Below are positions 15,062 to 23,549 of a DNA stretch of 64,000 nt, piece by piece (within the stretch, counting starts at the first letter, position 1; every line of letters begins with the position of its first letter). The translations under genes and the position numbers were made by a program. The stretch is from Streptomyces paludis. Lineage in GTDB: Bacteria > Actinomycetota > Actinomycetes > Streptomycetales > Streptomycetaceae. The notes beneath the pieces are model-generated. The model searched no databases and had not been told where the DNA came from. It saw only the letters and a program-made list of their open reading frames with translations. The stretch spans positions 6,200,001 to 6,264,000 of the forward strand of contig NZ_CP031194.1 of the NCBI RefSeq assembly GCF_003344965.1. The letters run 5' to 3'.

Positions 15062-16288
15062 ATGACCGAGACGGCATACGGCCAAGGGCCCGCCCCGGCA
15101 CCCGGGCCGGCGGACCCCTTCGACATCCGGCGCGCTCTCGCCACGCTGCGCGCTCTGTGCGTCCCGGAGATGGAGGGGCGCGCGCCGGGCAGCGCCGGCC
15201 ACGACCGTGCGACACGCTTTCTGGTCTCGGAGCTGACGGGGGCCGGTCTCTCACCCGTCCTGGAGCACTTCGCCATCCGCGGGGTCCTGCGGCTGACGGC
15301 ACCGCCGTACTGCGGGGTGGAGGGGCCGGAGCTTGCTAGGGATCTTGTCCACCGCGCCGAGTTCGCCGAGCACCCCCGCTCCGCCCCGATGCCGGCACCG
15401 GTCTCGGCGCCCGCTTCGGAGGACGCCCTACCCGGCTGTTGGGCCGTGGTGCGTGGCTCCTCCCAGGGCACCGCCTTCGCGGAACTGGCCGCATCGTTCG
15501 CGGCACGCGGTGTGGTGGGGATCCTCGTGGCCCAGCACGCCGACGCGTCCGGCTATCTGACCAAGCGGGTTCAGGGGCCAACGCCCGTACGGCTGCCGGT
15601 CGTCGCCTTCCTGCCGGAGCTGCTCGACGCAGTGACCGGCGGGACCGTCACCGCCCACGTCCCGCTGGAGCGGGTGCCCGCCGTTGGCGCCAACATCGTC
15701 GCCACGCTTCCCGGCCGTGCTCCAGACGCCCGCCCGATCCTTCTGACTGCGCACTACGACGGGGTCGGGTCCGATCCCGGACGGCACTTCCCGTGCGCCG
15801 GGGACAACGCCAGCGGCACCGCCGTGCTCTGCGAGACGGCCCGCGTCCTGAGCCGGGCCGAACCACTGGACCGCCCCGTCACCTTCGCCCTCTTGGACGG
15901 CGAGGAAATGGGCACCCTTGGGTCGGGGCATCACGCCCGGCAACTGCGTGAGCGGAAGCTGCGGCCGGACGTGCTCAACATCGACATGGCCGGCAAGTTC
16001 AATGGCAAGGTCGCCGTCGAACTCGGCCCGGCCGATCCCATGCCCGGGGATCTCATCGCGGCTCTCGACGCGTCCGGCCGCCGGCTGGGCATCCCCCTCT
16101 ACGCCGCACCCGTGGCATCCGACAACCGGCGCTACGCGGCCGCTGGCTTCCCCTCGGCCGGTGTCGGGCTGGGAGCGGCGCATTACCACTCACCCCTCGA
16201 CAGCCCGGAACGGATCGAGGCCGACGCCCTGCACAAGGCCGGACAGCTCACGCTCGCCACGGTCCGTCATCTCGCCGCCCCCGGCTGA
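15062..16288 (+). CDS. M28-family zinc aminopeptidase-like protein
   Basis: 408 residues, no signal peptide, so cytoplasmic, unlike most secreted M28 enzymes. A PA-domain-like insert (~residues 60-210) precedes the catalytic part. Metal/catalytic residues visible: His231 and Asp233 (HYDG), Asp248 (GDNASG), Glu281-Glu282 (DGEEMG), and His374/His376 (AHYHSPLD). Enzymes of this family remove N-terminal residues or hydrolyse small amides. In this operon, with ATP-grasp ligases and small Cys-rich proteins, it may trim or release a product from a peptide (inference). Start ATG at 15062 follows GAGGAAGG at 15044. Confidence 0.82.
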   Translation: MTETAYGQGPAPAPGPADPFDIRRALATLRALCVPEMEGRAPGSAGHDRATRFLVSELTGAGLSPVLEHFAIRGVLRLTAPPYCGVEGPELARDLVHRAEFAEHPRSAPMPAPVSAPASEDALPGCWAVVRGSSQGTAFAELAASFAARGVVGILVAQHADASGYLTKRVQGPTPVRLPVVAFLPELLDAVTGGTVTAHVPLERVPAVGANIVATLPGRAPDARPILLTAHYDGVGSDPGRHFPCAGDNASGTAVLCETARVLSRAEPLDRPVTFALLDGEEMGTLGSGHHARQLRERKLRPDVLNIDMAGKFNGKVAVELGPADPMPGDLIAALDASGRRLGIPLYAAPVASDNRRYAAAGFPSAGVGLGAAHYHSPLDSPERIEADALHKAGQLTLATVRHLAAPG

Positions 16289-16323
16289 ATCACCCTTCCA
16301 CCCCTTGGACCACAGGAGCCTCC

Positions 16324-16677
16324 ATGGCGAACACGCCCCAGCAGTCCGTGTCCACCCAGCTCATCCAGCTCGCCCCGAGCGTCGGTGAGCAGCACGCGGC
16401 CTTCTCCAAGAGCTACCAGGACTTCTTCGGCGCGGTCTTCGACCACGACGCCCTCGAACCGAAGACCCGGGCCGCCGTCGCTCTCTGCGCCGCCCTCATG
16501 CAGGACCGTGAGGAGACGGTCCGCTCCTTCCTCGCCGCCGCCAAGAAGCTCGGCCTCAAGAACGAAGAGATAGGCCAGATCGCCGGGATTGTCGAGGCGA
16601 TGAAGCTCGACGAACTCCAGCGCCCCGCCGTGCAGGCGGTCGCGGCGGCCGCTAAGAAGGCCAACACCTGCTGCTGA
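16324..16677 (+). CDS. AhpD/carboxymuconolactone-decarboxylase-like protein ending in CC
   Basis: 117 all-helical residues resembling the AhpD/CMD family (AFSKSYQDFFGAVFDHDALEPKTRAAVALCAALM...). The CxxC redox pair of true AhpD is reduced to a single Cys in VALCAAL, while the C-terminus gains Asn-Thr-Cys-Cys. This is the shortest of the four proteins in the operon with a CC tail. It could be a thiol carrier or a redox partner for arsenicals. A start ATG with AGGAG upstream is clear. It lies between the peptidase and the first ATP-grasp gene. Confidence 0.72.
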   Translation: MANTPQQSVSTQLIQLAPSVGEQHAAFSKSYQDFFGAVFDHDALEPKTRAAVALCAALMQDREETVRSFLAAAKKLGLKNEEIGQIAGIVEAMKLDELQRPAVQAVAAAAKKANTCC

Positions 16678-16728
16678 GCACCACCGCCCCGCCCATCCGC
16701 CCGTCCACCTCGACGAAGGACATCGGCA

Positions 16729-18006
16729 GTGCCTGAACCATCCACCCCCGCGACCGGCTCCGTCGTGATGCTCGGTGGCCGCAGCGAGCGCGAGTTCGGC
16801 GTCGTCAGGGAACTCGGACACCGGGTCGTCCTCCTGGACGAACGGATTCCGTGGCACTGCATGCCCTGGGTCGACGCCCACGTGGACATCGGCCTCGACG
16901 ACTGGGACGCGGTGGCGGACGCGATCCGCGAGGAACTCGGCGGCGAGCGGCCCGCCGCGGTGCTCACCCACACCGAACCGCGTCTGCCGCTGATGGCGTA
17001 CCTCGGCCGGTTGCTGACCCCGCACTCGGCCGGGCCCGACGAGGAGGCGGTGGCGAACTGCCGGGACAAGCTCCGTACGCGCACGGTGCTCGAAGCCGCC
17101 GGCCTGCCCGTACCGCGCTTCGCGCTTGCCACCACCGAGCACGAGGCCGTGGCGATGGCCTCCCGCATCGGCTACCCGGTCGTGGTCAAACCCCGTGACG
17201 GGGCCGGTGCGTTCGGCGTCCGGTGCTGCACCGGCGAGGCGGAGGTGCGGGAAGCCTTCGGCGCGCTGGGCGGGTTTGTCCCCGACGGGCTGCCGGGGGC
17301 GCTGATCGAGGAGTACGTCGACGGCCCCGAGTTCGCCGTCCAGACCCTCACCCGAGGCGGAACGACCGAGGTCCTCAGCGTCTTCCGGCAGCGGACGACC
17401 CCGCCGCCCGTCTTCGTGGAGCTGGGGTACGAGTATCCGTGCGGGCTGGACGCGGCCCGTCGCGAGGATCTCGACGGACTCCTGCGGAATACGCTCGACG
17501 CGCTCGGTCTGCGGGACTGGATCAGCCACACGCAGGTACGGCTCGGCGCCGAAGGGTTCCGCGTCATCGAGGTGAACGCCCGCAGACCCGGCGGACGCCT
17601 GGTGGAGATGACCACAGCCGTCAGCGGTGTCGACATGGTGGAGGCGGTCACCCGCCAGGTGCTGTGCCTGGAACAGCCACCGCCCGGCCCAACGGTACCC
17701 TTCGCCCGCTACACGAGCATCGTCTTCGACGAGCCGGGGACGCTCCTCTACGACGCTTTCGTTCCGGACGGCGAGGGGCCCGGCAGCCCCGTCGTCGAGC
17801 TGGAGGTCGCCCCGGGCGAGACCGTACGGTCCAAGGAGGACCCGCAGGGCGGGGTCTACGGCCGCATCGTCGTGTACGGGGAGAGCACCGACGAACTCGA
17901 CCGGGCCGAGCAGCAGGTCCGGCGGGCCCTGGACCTCCAGGTGGTGTTCGGCGACGGCCTCGAACCGGCCGCGACGGACAGCCGTGAGTTCAAGTCGTGC
18001 TGCTGA
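16729..18006 (+). CDS. ATP-grasp ligase 1 with C-terminal CC
   Basis: 425 residues of the carboxylate-amine ligase type. N-terminal Rossmann-like part (MLGGRSEREFGVVRELG), ATP-binding lysine in VVKPRDGAG (Lys154), IEEYVDGPEFAVQ, metal-binding Glu281-Val-Asn283 in EVNARRPGG, and a C-terminal domain found in many amino-acid ligases (VVELEVAPGETV). All catalytic elements look intact. Such enzymes join a carboxylate to an amine through an acyl phosphate. The chain ends Lys-Ser-Cys-Cys, a tail not normal for the family. GTG start. The nearest relatives are probably the two other ATP-grasp proteins in this operon. Confidence 0.85.
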   Translation: MPEPSTPATGSVVMLGGRSEREFGVVRELGHRVVLLDERIPWHCMPWVDAHVDIGLDDWDAVADAIREELGGERPAAVLTHTEPRLPLMAYLGRLLTPHSAGPDEEAVANCRDKLRTRTVLEAAGLPVPRFALATTEHEAVAMASRIGYPVVVKPRDGAGAFGVRCCTGEAEVREAFGALGGFVPDGLPGALIEEYVDGPEFAVQTLTRGGTTEVLSVFRQRTTPPPVFVELGYEYPCGLDAARREDLDGLLRNTLDALGLRDWISHTQVRLGAEGFRVIEVNARRPGGRLVEMTTAVSGVDMVEAVTRQVLCLEQPPPGPTVPFARYTSIVFDEPGTLLYDAFVPDGEGPGSPVVELEVAPGETVRSKEDPQGGVYGRIVVYGESTDELDRAEQQVRRALDLQVVFGDGLEPAATDSREFKSCC

Positions 18007-18016
18007 GGTGGCGCCG

Positions 18017-19144
18017 ATGACCCTCACCGACCCGGTTGGCCACCTGACCGCAGAGCACCGGATCGAGACCCTGTCCACGATCCACGACGTCGACGCCGAG
18101 GTGTGGAACCGGCTCGTCGGCCTGGCCTCCGGAAGTGTCTTCCACAGCTGGCAGTGGCTTGCTGCCTTCGAGGACGCCCCGCCCGGAGCGTTCGAACCCC
18201 GCCACCTTGCCGCCTACCGAGGCAACGAACTCGTCGGGATCTGCCCCGCCTACCTGGTGCACGACTGCCCCCGCCTCTCGTACCTCCTGGAGGTGGGCGA
18301 ATTCGCGCCCACCGGCCCCGTGCTGCTGGCGCACAGCCTCGCCGCACTGGACGGCGGCCCGCTGGCCGTGCCGGGCCACGACCGCGCCGTGGACGCTCTG
18401 CTCGGAGCGCTCGGGGAGGCCGCACGTTCGGCCGGAGCCCGCGTCTGGGGTGTGGCCAACGCCCCGGCGGACCGGCTCAGCGGACGGCTGATGCGGCAGG
18501 GATACGCCACGGCACACATCACCACCTCGTACCGTTGTGCCACCGATGTGCCGTCGGTCAAGGAGTACTGGGCGTTCGCCGAGGGGCACCGTCGTCGGAA
18601 GCTCGCCCGGGAGCGGCGCATCGCGGGGCGTGACCACACGGTGCTCGACGGGTCGGCCGACACGGACACCCTGGTCCGCCTAGTCCACTCCCTCCTCCAG
18701 GACCGGAACACCCCCACCGAGGTGCTGCCTGAGCCGTTCCTTCGGGCGATGCGGACCAGGCTGGCGCCCTTCGAACGCTCCATCACCGCCGCCGACCGCG
18801 CCGGGGAGACCATCGGTGCCTTCGCCGGCTGGCAGTTCGGCCCGGTCTGGTCAATGTGGCTGGCGGGCCTGGACACCGCGCGGCTGCCGTCCTTCGTCCC
18901 CTACCGTGCGATGGCCGGCCGCCTCGTCGAGAGCGCGGTCACTACGGACGTCGCCACCATCGACCTCGGCCGCTCCAACGGCATGGAGAAGCGCAAGCTC
19001 GGCGCCCACCCCGTCCCGCTCCACCTGGCGTTGAAAGTCCTCGACCGAGGGGAGCAGGCCGCGCTGCACGCGTCCTGCCTCCGGTTGGAACAGCGCTGCC
19101 AGGGCCCCGAGGAACAGCTCGACATGACCAGGCGGTGCTGCTGA
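18017..19144 (+). CDS. FemX/GNAT-like acyl(aminoacyl)transferase with C-terminal CC
   Basis: 375 residues with two GNAT-like halves of the BioF2/FemAB type (Acetyltransf_6 family): WNRLVGLASGSVFHSWQWLAAF at the start, and RRKLARERRIAG plus FAGWQFGPVWSMWLAGLD in the second half. Such proteins transfer acyl groups from CoA or aminoacyl groups from tRNA onto amines. Position between two ATP-grasp genes suggests a second route of amide formation. The C-terminus is Met-Thr-Arg-Arg-Cys-Cys, and other cysteines are scattered nearby. Start ATG at 18017 follows GAGGTGG, and the stop overlaps the next ATG by one base (TGATG). Confidence 0.8.
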   Translation: MTLTDPVGHLTAEHRIETLSTIHDVDAEVWNRLVGLASGSVFHSWQWLAAFEDAPPGAFEPRHLAAYRGNELVGICPAYLVHDCPRLSYLLEVGEFAPTGPVLLAHSLAALDGGPLAVPGHDRAVDALLGALGEAARSAGARVWGVANAPADRLSGRLMRQGYATAHITTSYRCATDVPSVKEYWAFAEGHRRRKLARERRIAGRDHTVLDGSADTDTLVRLVHSLLQDRNTPTEVLPEPFLRAMRTRLAPFERSITAADRAGETIGAFAGWQFGPVWSMWLAGLDTARLPSFVPYRAMAGRLVESAVTTDVATIDLGRSNGMEKRKLGAHPVPLHLALKVLDRGEQAALHASCLRLEQRCQGPEEQLDMTRRCC

Positions 19145-20313
19145 TGAACCCTGACACCCGGCCCAGCGTGGCCTGCCTCTCGGGACGCCGTGTCGTGGAC
19201 GTCCTGGGCTCCATTGGCGCCCACACGGTGCTGCTCGACGACCCCACGCCGCTGGAGCTGGCCGCCCGGGCCGACGTGCCCCTCGACCTCGACCTCGGGG
19301 ACTGGGGAGCGGTGGAGAGCGCCCTGCGTGCCCAGCATGCCGACCGGCCGCTCGAAGGGGTCTTCACCGTCTACGACGCGCATCTGCCGCTGGCCTCCTT
19401 CGCGGCCGCCCGGATCGGGGTACGCGGTCTCGGTCTCCCGGCGGCCCTGGCCTGCCACGACAAGGCGCGCCTGAGGATGATGCTGGCCGCCGACGGCTTA
19501 CGGACACCCGTGTCGCTGCCGGTCGCCGATCCGGCCGATGCCCGTGCCGCGGCCCGTCGGCTCGGCCTGCCCGTCGTGGTCCGGAGGACGGTCGGCCGGG
19601 GCCGGCTCCGCTGCCGCGATCTGGACGAGGTCAAGCGGGCATCGGAACGTCTTGGTCCTGCCGCGCTCCTGGTCGAGAGGTTCACCGGCGGGCCCGAGTA
19701 CGCCGTGCAGAGCCTCACCGTCGACGGGGTCACCGAGGTCGTGAGCGTGCTGGCTCAACACACCGGCCCGGGCCCGGCGCAGGTCGAGACCGGCTACGAC
19801 TATCCCAGCGGCCTCAACCCGGCCCGGGAGGCGGAGCTGAAGGAGTTCTGCGTACGGGCCCTGGCCGTACTCGGCTTCGATCACGGCGTCTCCCACAGCC
19901 AGGTGAGGCTGACGGACGACGGGCCCGAACTCGTCGACGTGGCCGCCCGGCCGCCCGGCGGGCAGCTCTGCGCCGCCGTCGAGCGGGTGAGCGGGATCGA
20001 TCTCACGCGCGCTGCCGCGGAGATCGCACTCGGGCGCCCGGTGACCCGCAGGCCGCCCACCGCGAGCCATGTGCTGTACCGGTGCGTCGACTTCGACGGA
20101 CCGGGCCGGATCGGCTACGACCCCCGGAGGCTAGCCGCCCCCGGCGTCTGGCTCGACGTCGAACCCGGCGACCACGTCCGCGCCGTCGACGACCTCGAAG
20201 GCGGTACCTACGGCCGCATCGTGGTGTATGGCGACAACCCGGCGGAGCTGGACTCCACGTACCACTCCCTCTACGAATCGCTCCGACTTCGCGTCGAGCC
20301 AGACACCCAGTAG
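19144..20313 (+). CDS. ATP-grasp-like protein 2, catalytic residues degenerate
   Basis: 389 residues, clearly related to the flanking ATP-grasp proteins over its whole length (PEYAVQSLTVDG, DVEPGDHV, GGTYGRIVVYG). Two catalytic elements have decayed. The ATP-binding lysine motif VVKPRD is VVRRTV (Arg147-Arg148). The metal-binding E-x-N is Asp265-Val-Ala267 (VDVAARPPGG), losing the Asn. It is also the only one of the three without a CC tail (ends PDTQ). It may be an inactive partner subunit that scaffolds the active ligases, or a binding protein for the product. ATG start immediately overlaps the transferase stop. Confidence 0.8.
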   Translation: MNPDTRPSVACLSGRRVVDVLGSIGAHTVLLDDPTPLELAARADVPLDLDLGDWGAVESALRAQHADRPLEGVFTVYDAHLPLASFAAARIGVRGLGLPAALACHDKARLRMMLAADGLRTPVSLPVADPADARAAARRLGLPVVVRRTVGRGRLRCRDLDEVKRASERLGPAALLVERFTGGPEYAVQSLTVDGVTEVVSVLAQHTGPGPAQVETGYDYPSGLNPAREAELKEFCVRALAVLGFDHGVSHSQVRLTDDGPELVDVAARPPGGQLCAAVERVSGIDLTRAAAEIALGRPVTRRPPTASHVLYRCVDFDGPGRIGYDPRRLAAPGVWLDVEPGDHVRAVDDLEGGTYGRIVVYGDNPAELDSTYHSLYESLRLRVEPDTQ

Positions 20314-20324
20314 GTGATGGACCC

Positions 20325-21572
20325 TTGTCCACGCGCATTCTCGTGCTCGGCGGACGGCGTACCGTCCAGCAGCTCCAGGAGGAGACCGACTACGACGTCG
20401 TCTTCGCCGAGGAGAACATGACGCTTGAACAGGTCATGCTCGCCGACTACCCCCTGGATGTCGACTTCGGCGACTGGGCCTCGGTCGTCGGCCAGGTGGC
20501 CGGGGTCCATGCCCAGCAGCCCATCCACGCCGTCGTCACCGGCGTCGAGCGGCTCGTCCCCCTGGCCGGCCGGCTGCGGAAGGAACTGGCGCTCGCCCAC
20601 GGCATCACCGAGCAGTCCGCCCGGGACTGCATCGACAAGGCGGCCACCCACCGGCTGCTCGAAGGCGCCGGGGTCCCGGTGCCGCGCACCCGGGTCGTGA
20701 GCGGCGCCCAGGAAGGCGGCGAGGCTGCCGAGGAGCTGGGCCTGCCCGTCGTGGTCAAGCCGCGCGACGCGTCGAGCGCCGCCGGGCTCGCGTACTGCGC
20801 CACTCGCGCCGAGGCCGAGGAGGCCGTTGCCGGCATCCTGGCGGGCGGCCGGGAGAGCGCCCTGCTGGAGGAGTACGTCCAGGGGCCGGAGTTCGGCGTC
20901 TTCGCCGCCCGTACCGCCGGGGTCACCCGGGTCCTCTGGGTCGTTGAGGGCGAGGTGGGGCCGCCGCCGACCTTCGTCAAGGTGGGTGGCCACTTCCCGG
21001 CCAGGCTCGGGAAGGAGGACCGGGAGGAGCTGGACCGACTGGTGGACCGGGCTCTGGCCGCCGTCGGCCTGGACGACTGGGTCGCGGCGCTGCAGTTCAC
21101 TCTCACCGCCGACGGCTGGCGGGCAGGCGAGATCAACCCCCGTGTCCCCGGGGGTCAGGCCGTCGAGATGATCAGGTCCACCACGGGCTGGGAACCCAGT
21201 CTCGTAGCCACCGAAGCCGCTCTCGGCCGGTACGGGGAGCCCAGGCCCGCCGATGCCATCTGCGGCCTGTACCGCAGCATCGTCTTCGAGGCCGCGGGAC
21301 GGATCGACTACGACGCCTCGGCCGTCGGCTCGTTCCAGGGGCTGGAATCCCCCCACCCGCCCTTCGTCGAGTTCGACGTCGCACCGGGCGAGTCCGTGCT
21401 GCCGGTCGCCCACCCGCGCGGCGGCGCCTTCGGTCGGATCGTGCTGGCCGGCGAGAGCCCCGAGCAACTGGCGAGGGACCTGGAGCGGGTCACGGCCCAG
21501 CTGGCTCTCCGGCTGCTGGACGAGCAGGTCGCCGAAGCCTCCGTCGACCGTGCACACACCAGCTGCTGCTGA
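20325..21572 (+). CDS. ATP-grasp ligase 3 with C-terminal CC
   Basis: 415 residues with intact ATP-grasp motifs: Lys145 in VVKPRDASS, LEEYVQGPEFGVF, and Glu269-Ile-Asn271 in GEINPRVPGGQ. The C-terminal domain contains VEFDVAPGESV. The chain ends His-Thr-Ser-Cys-Cys. The TTG start at 20325 is chosen because the sequence then begins with the Rossmann strand STRILVLGGRR, matching the paralogues. The upstream ribosome site is weak (GGTGATGG), so expression may depend on read-through from ATP-grasp 2, 11 bp upstream. Likely amide or peptide bond formation in the arsenical pathway (inference). Confidence 0.84.
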   Translation: MSTRILVLGGRRTVQQLQEETDYDVVFAEENMTLEQVMLADYPLDVDFGDWASVVGQVAGVHAQQPIHAVVTGVERLVPLAGRLRKELALAHGITEQSARDCIDKAATHRLLEGAGVPVPRTRVVSGAQEGGEAAEELGLPVVVKPRDASSAAGLAYCATRAEAEEAVAGILAGGRESALLEEYVQGPEFGVFAARTAGVTRVLWVVEGEVGPPPTFVKVGGHFPARLGKEDREELDRLVDRALAAVGLDDWVAALQFTLTADGWRAGEINPRVPGGQAVEMIRSTTGWEPSLVATEAALGRYGEPRPADAICGLYRSIVFEAAGRIDYDASAVGSFQGLESPHPPFVEFDVAPGESVLPVAHPRGGAFGRIVLAGESPEQLARDLERVTAQLALRLLDEQVAEASVDRAHTSCC

Positions 21573-21596
21573 CAACTCCCCACGTTTGCGCACTAC

Positions 21597-21646
21597 TTGA
21601 CGCTCCCCCGTCACCGTGATTCGATACTTTTGAAAGTATCGAATCA
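21597..21646 (+). promoter_or_regulatory. ArsR-type palindromic operator before the export operon
   Basis: A 30-base palindrome with perfect 14-base arms and a 2-base centre spans 21617-21646. Its outer half-sites TGATTCGAT and ATCGAATCA are identical to those at 14782-14819. TTGACG (21597-21602) and GATACT (21623-21628) are candidate -35/-10 boxes, but the 20-bp spacing is long. The operator lies 17 bp before the next small Cys-rich gene. Confidence 0.75.
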
Positions 21647-21663
21647 ATGGGAAGGGAGAAGCC

Positions 21664-21768
21664 ATGGCCGACGACATGATCGGTTCCGGCTGCTGCGAGA
21701 CCAGCGGCAACGAGGACGTCGCGGAAGACGGCACCGAGTGCGGCTGCGCCTGCGCCTGCTGCGACTAG
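21664..21768 (+). CDS. 34-residue Cys-rich peptide 2
   Basis: Very small ORF encoding 34 residues with seven cysteines: Cys10-Cys11, then Cys26, 28, 30, 32 and 33 in a CGCACACC block before a final Asp. The middle is acidic (NEDVAEDGTE). It has AAGGGAG before the ATG, a dedicated operator/promoter and a following hairpin, all arguing that it is a real gene. It resembles a metallothionein-like metal trap or a RiPP-type precursor with an acidic leader. It matches neither family strongly. It is the first gene of the exporter operon. Confidence 0.72.
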   Translation: MADDMIGSGCCETSGNEDVAEDGTECGCACACCD

Positions 21769-21783
21769 TCCAGCGGCATGACG

Positions 21784-21813
21784 GCGGGCCGCACCCTCCG
21801 GGGTGTGGCCCGC
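21784..21813 (+). terminator. Hairpin between Cys-rich peptide 2 and the exporter genes
   Basis: Arms 21784-21796 and 21801-21813 pair over 13 positions with one G-T wobble and a four-base loop. Placed directly after a tiny abundant-looking gene and before the ABC genes, it may act as a partial terminator or RNA stabiliser, making the peptide in excess over the exporter. Confidence 0.6.
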
Positions 21814-21857
21814 TCGGATCCCACCCACCCGACCAACCACCAAGAGGGGGCTCGACG

Positions 21858-23549
21858 TTGAACGACTCGCTACGCGCGCTGCGCTTCATCTATGGCTACC
21901 CGCTGCGCTATCGCCGCGAGATGACCATCGCCACCGTGGTCATGTTCCTCGGTCTCCTCAGCAACATCGCCGTACCGCTCCTGACCCGGTACGCCATCGA
22001 CGTCGGAGTCCTCGGCGGAGCGACGGAGACCCTGCTCTACACCTCCTTCGGCGTCCTGCTCGCGGGCGCCGTGACCACGGCCCTGCTCCACCTCGGCAAG
22101 CGCATCCGCTTCTCCGTGGCCAGCCGAGCCGTCAACGACCTGCGGGAGGATCTCTTCCGTAAGCTCATCCACCTCGGCCCCGCCGACATCGCGGAAGCCT
22201 CCGGCGGCCGGGCGCTCACCCGGCTGGTCTCCGACGCCGTCTCCGTACGCGGCCTCACCAACGGCGGCCTGCTGGAACTGCTCAACCAGATCCTCGTCAC
22301 GCTCGCGATGTTGATCACCGCGATCATCATCGACGCCCGCACGACCTTGCTGGCCGTCATCCCCATGGTCTTCGTCATCATCGGGAACTTCACCGTCCAG
22401 CTCCGGCTGCAGAAGGCTTTCGCCGAACTCAAGGGTCAGTTCACCAAGTTGCTCAGCGGTGTGGGGGAGTCCCTCGCCAACATCAGCGTCGTGAAGTCCT
22501 ACGGCCGCGAGTCGGACGCCTCCAGCCGTCTGGACAAGGTCAACCAGGCGCATGCGCGCCGCGACGGCCAGATGAAGCGCACCTACAGCCGGTGGGAGGC
22601 GACCCTCAACGTCATCGGCGGTCTGCCCACCCCAATCGCCCTTTGGGCCGGCGGACAGGGCGTGCTCAACGGCACCAGCACCGTCGGCGACCTCGTCGCG
22701 GTCGTCGCGCTGGTCATGATGTTCCAGATGAGCATCCACATGCTCGCCATGCACACCAATGGAGCGTTCCGGAGCGTCGTGACCGCGCAGCGCCTCCTGC
22801 GCATCATGGACGCCCCCTCCGTACTCACCGCCCATGACGGCCGCACTGGCATCCCGTCGATCGGGACCGTCGAAGCCCGCGGTGTCACCGTCGACCTCGC
22901 CGGCCGCCGCGTCCTCGACGGGGTCGACCTGCACATTGAGCCGGGCGCCGTCGTCGCCCTGACCGGACCGACCGGCAGCGGCAAGTCCACCTTCCTGCAC
23001 GTGCTGGCCCGGCTCCGCGACCCGGACGGTGGCTCCGTCACGTACGACGGTGTCGACGCCAGGGAGTACGCTCCCGAGAGCCTGCGCCAGCACATCGTGT
23101 GCCTACCGCAGCGGCAGTGGGTCTTCGAAGGGACGCTCGCCGAGAACGTGCGCTTCGCCCGACCCGAGGCCACCGACGAGCAGGTCGCGCAGGCCGCCAC
23201 GGCGGCCGGCCTCTCCCACATCCCCCTTGACCGCCGCTTCGGCGCCAGCACCCTGGACCTGTCGGCCGGGGAGCGCCAGCGCATCGGTCTGGCCAGGGCC
23301 CTCCTGGTCAACCCGGACATCCTGCTGCTGGACAACCCGACGGCGAACCTGGACGCGGAGACCGAGGCCGCCCTGCTGGAGACCGTCCTGAGGGTACGCA
23401 ACGGACGCACCCTGATCATCGCCTCCCAGCAGCCCGCGGTCGCCCGCTACGCCGACCGGACCATCGGCCTCGCCCTCCCGGAAACCCCGGCGAAGGCCCT
23501 CGCACCACTCGCCGGGGCAGCCGCTCCCGAGGGAGGAAAGGCGTCATGA
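21858..23549 (+). CDS. ABC exporter half-transporter A (degenerate ATP site)
   Basis: 563 residues: six TM helices in ~1-320, then an ATPase with Walker A GPTGSGKST near residue 371, signature LSAGERQR near 470 and Walker B LLLDNPTAN. The catalytic Glu after Walker B is Asn493, so one ATP site of the dimer cannot hydrolyse, a known trait of heterodimeric bacterial exporters. TTG start at 21858 has AGAGGGGG eight bases upstream. It overlaps the partner gene by 4 bp (ATGA). Likely exports the arsenical product or an arsenic-thiol conjugate. Confidence 0.87.
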   Translation: MNDSLRALRFIYGYPLRYRREMTIATVVMFLGLLSNIAVPLLTRYAIDVGVLGGATETLLYTSFGVLLAGAVTTALLHLGKRIRFSVASRAVNDLREDLFRKLIHLGPADIAEASGGRALTRLVSDAVSVRGLTNGGLLELLNQILVTLAMLITAIIIDARTTLLAVIPMVFVIIGNFTVQLRLQKAFAELKGQFTKLLSGVGESLANISVVKSYGRESDASSRLDKVNQAHARRDGQMKRTYSRWEATLNVIGGLPTPIALWAGGQGVLNGTSTVGDLVAVVALVMMFQMSIHMLAMHTNGAFRSVVTAQRLLRIMDAPSVLTAHDGRTGIPSIGTVEARGVTVDLAGRRVLDGVDLHIEPGAVVALTGPTGSGKSTFLHVLARLRDPDGGSVTYDGVDAREYAPESLRQHIVCLPQRQWVFEGTLAENVRFARPEATDEQVAQAATAAGLSHIPLDRRFGASTLDLSAGERQRIGLARALLVNPDILLLDNPTANLDAETEAALLETVLRVRNGRTLIIASQQPAVARYADRTIGLALPETPAKALAPLAGAAAPEGGKAS

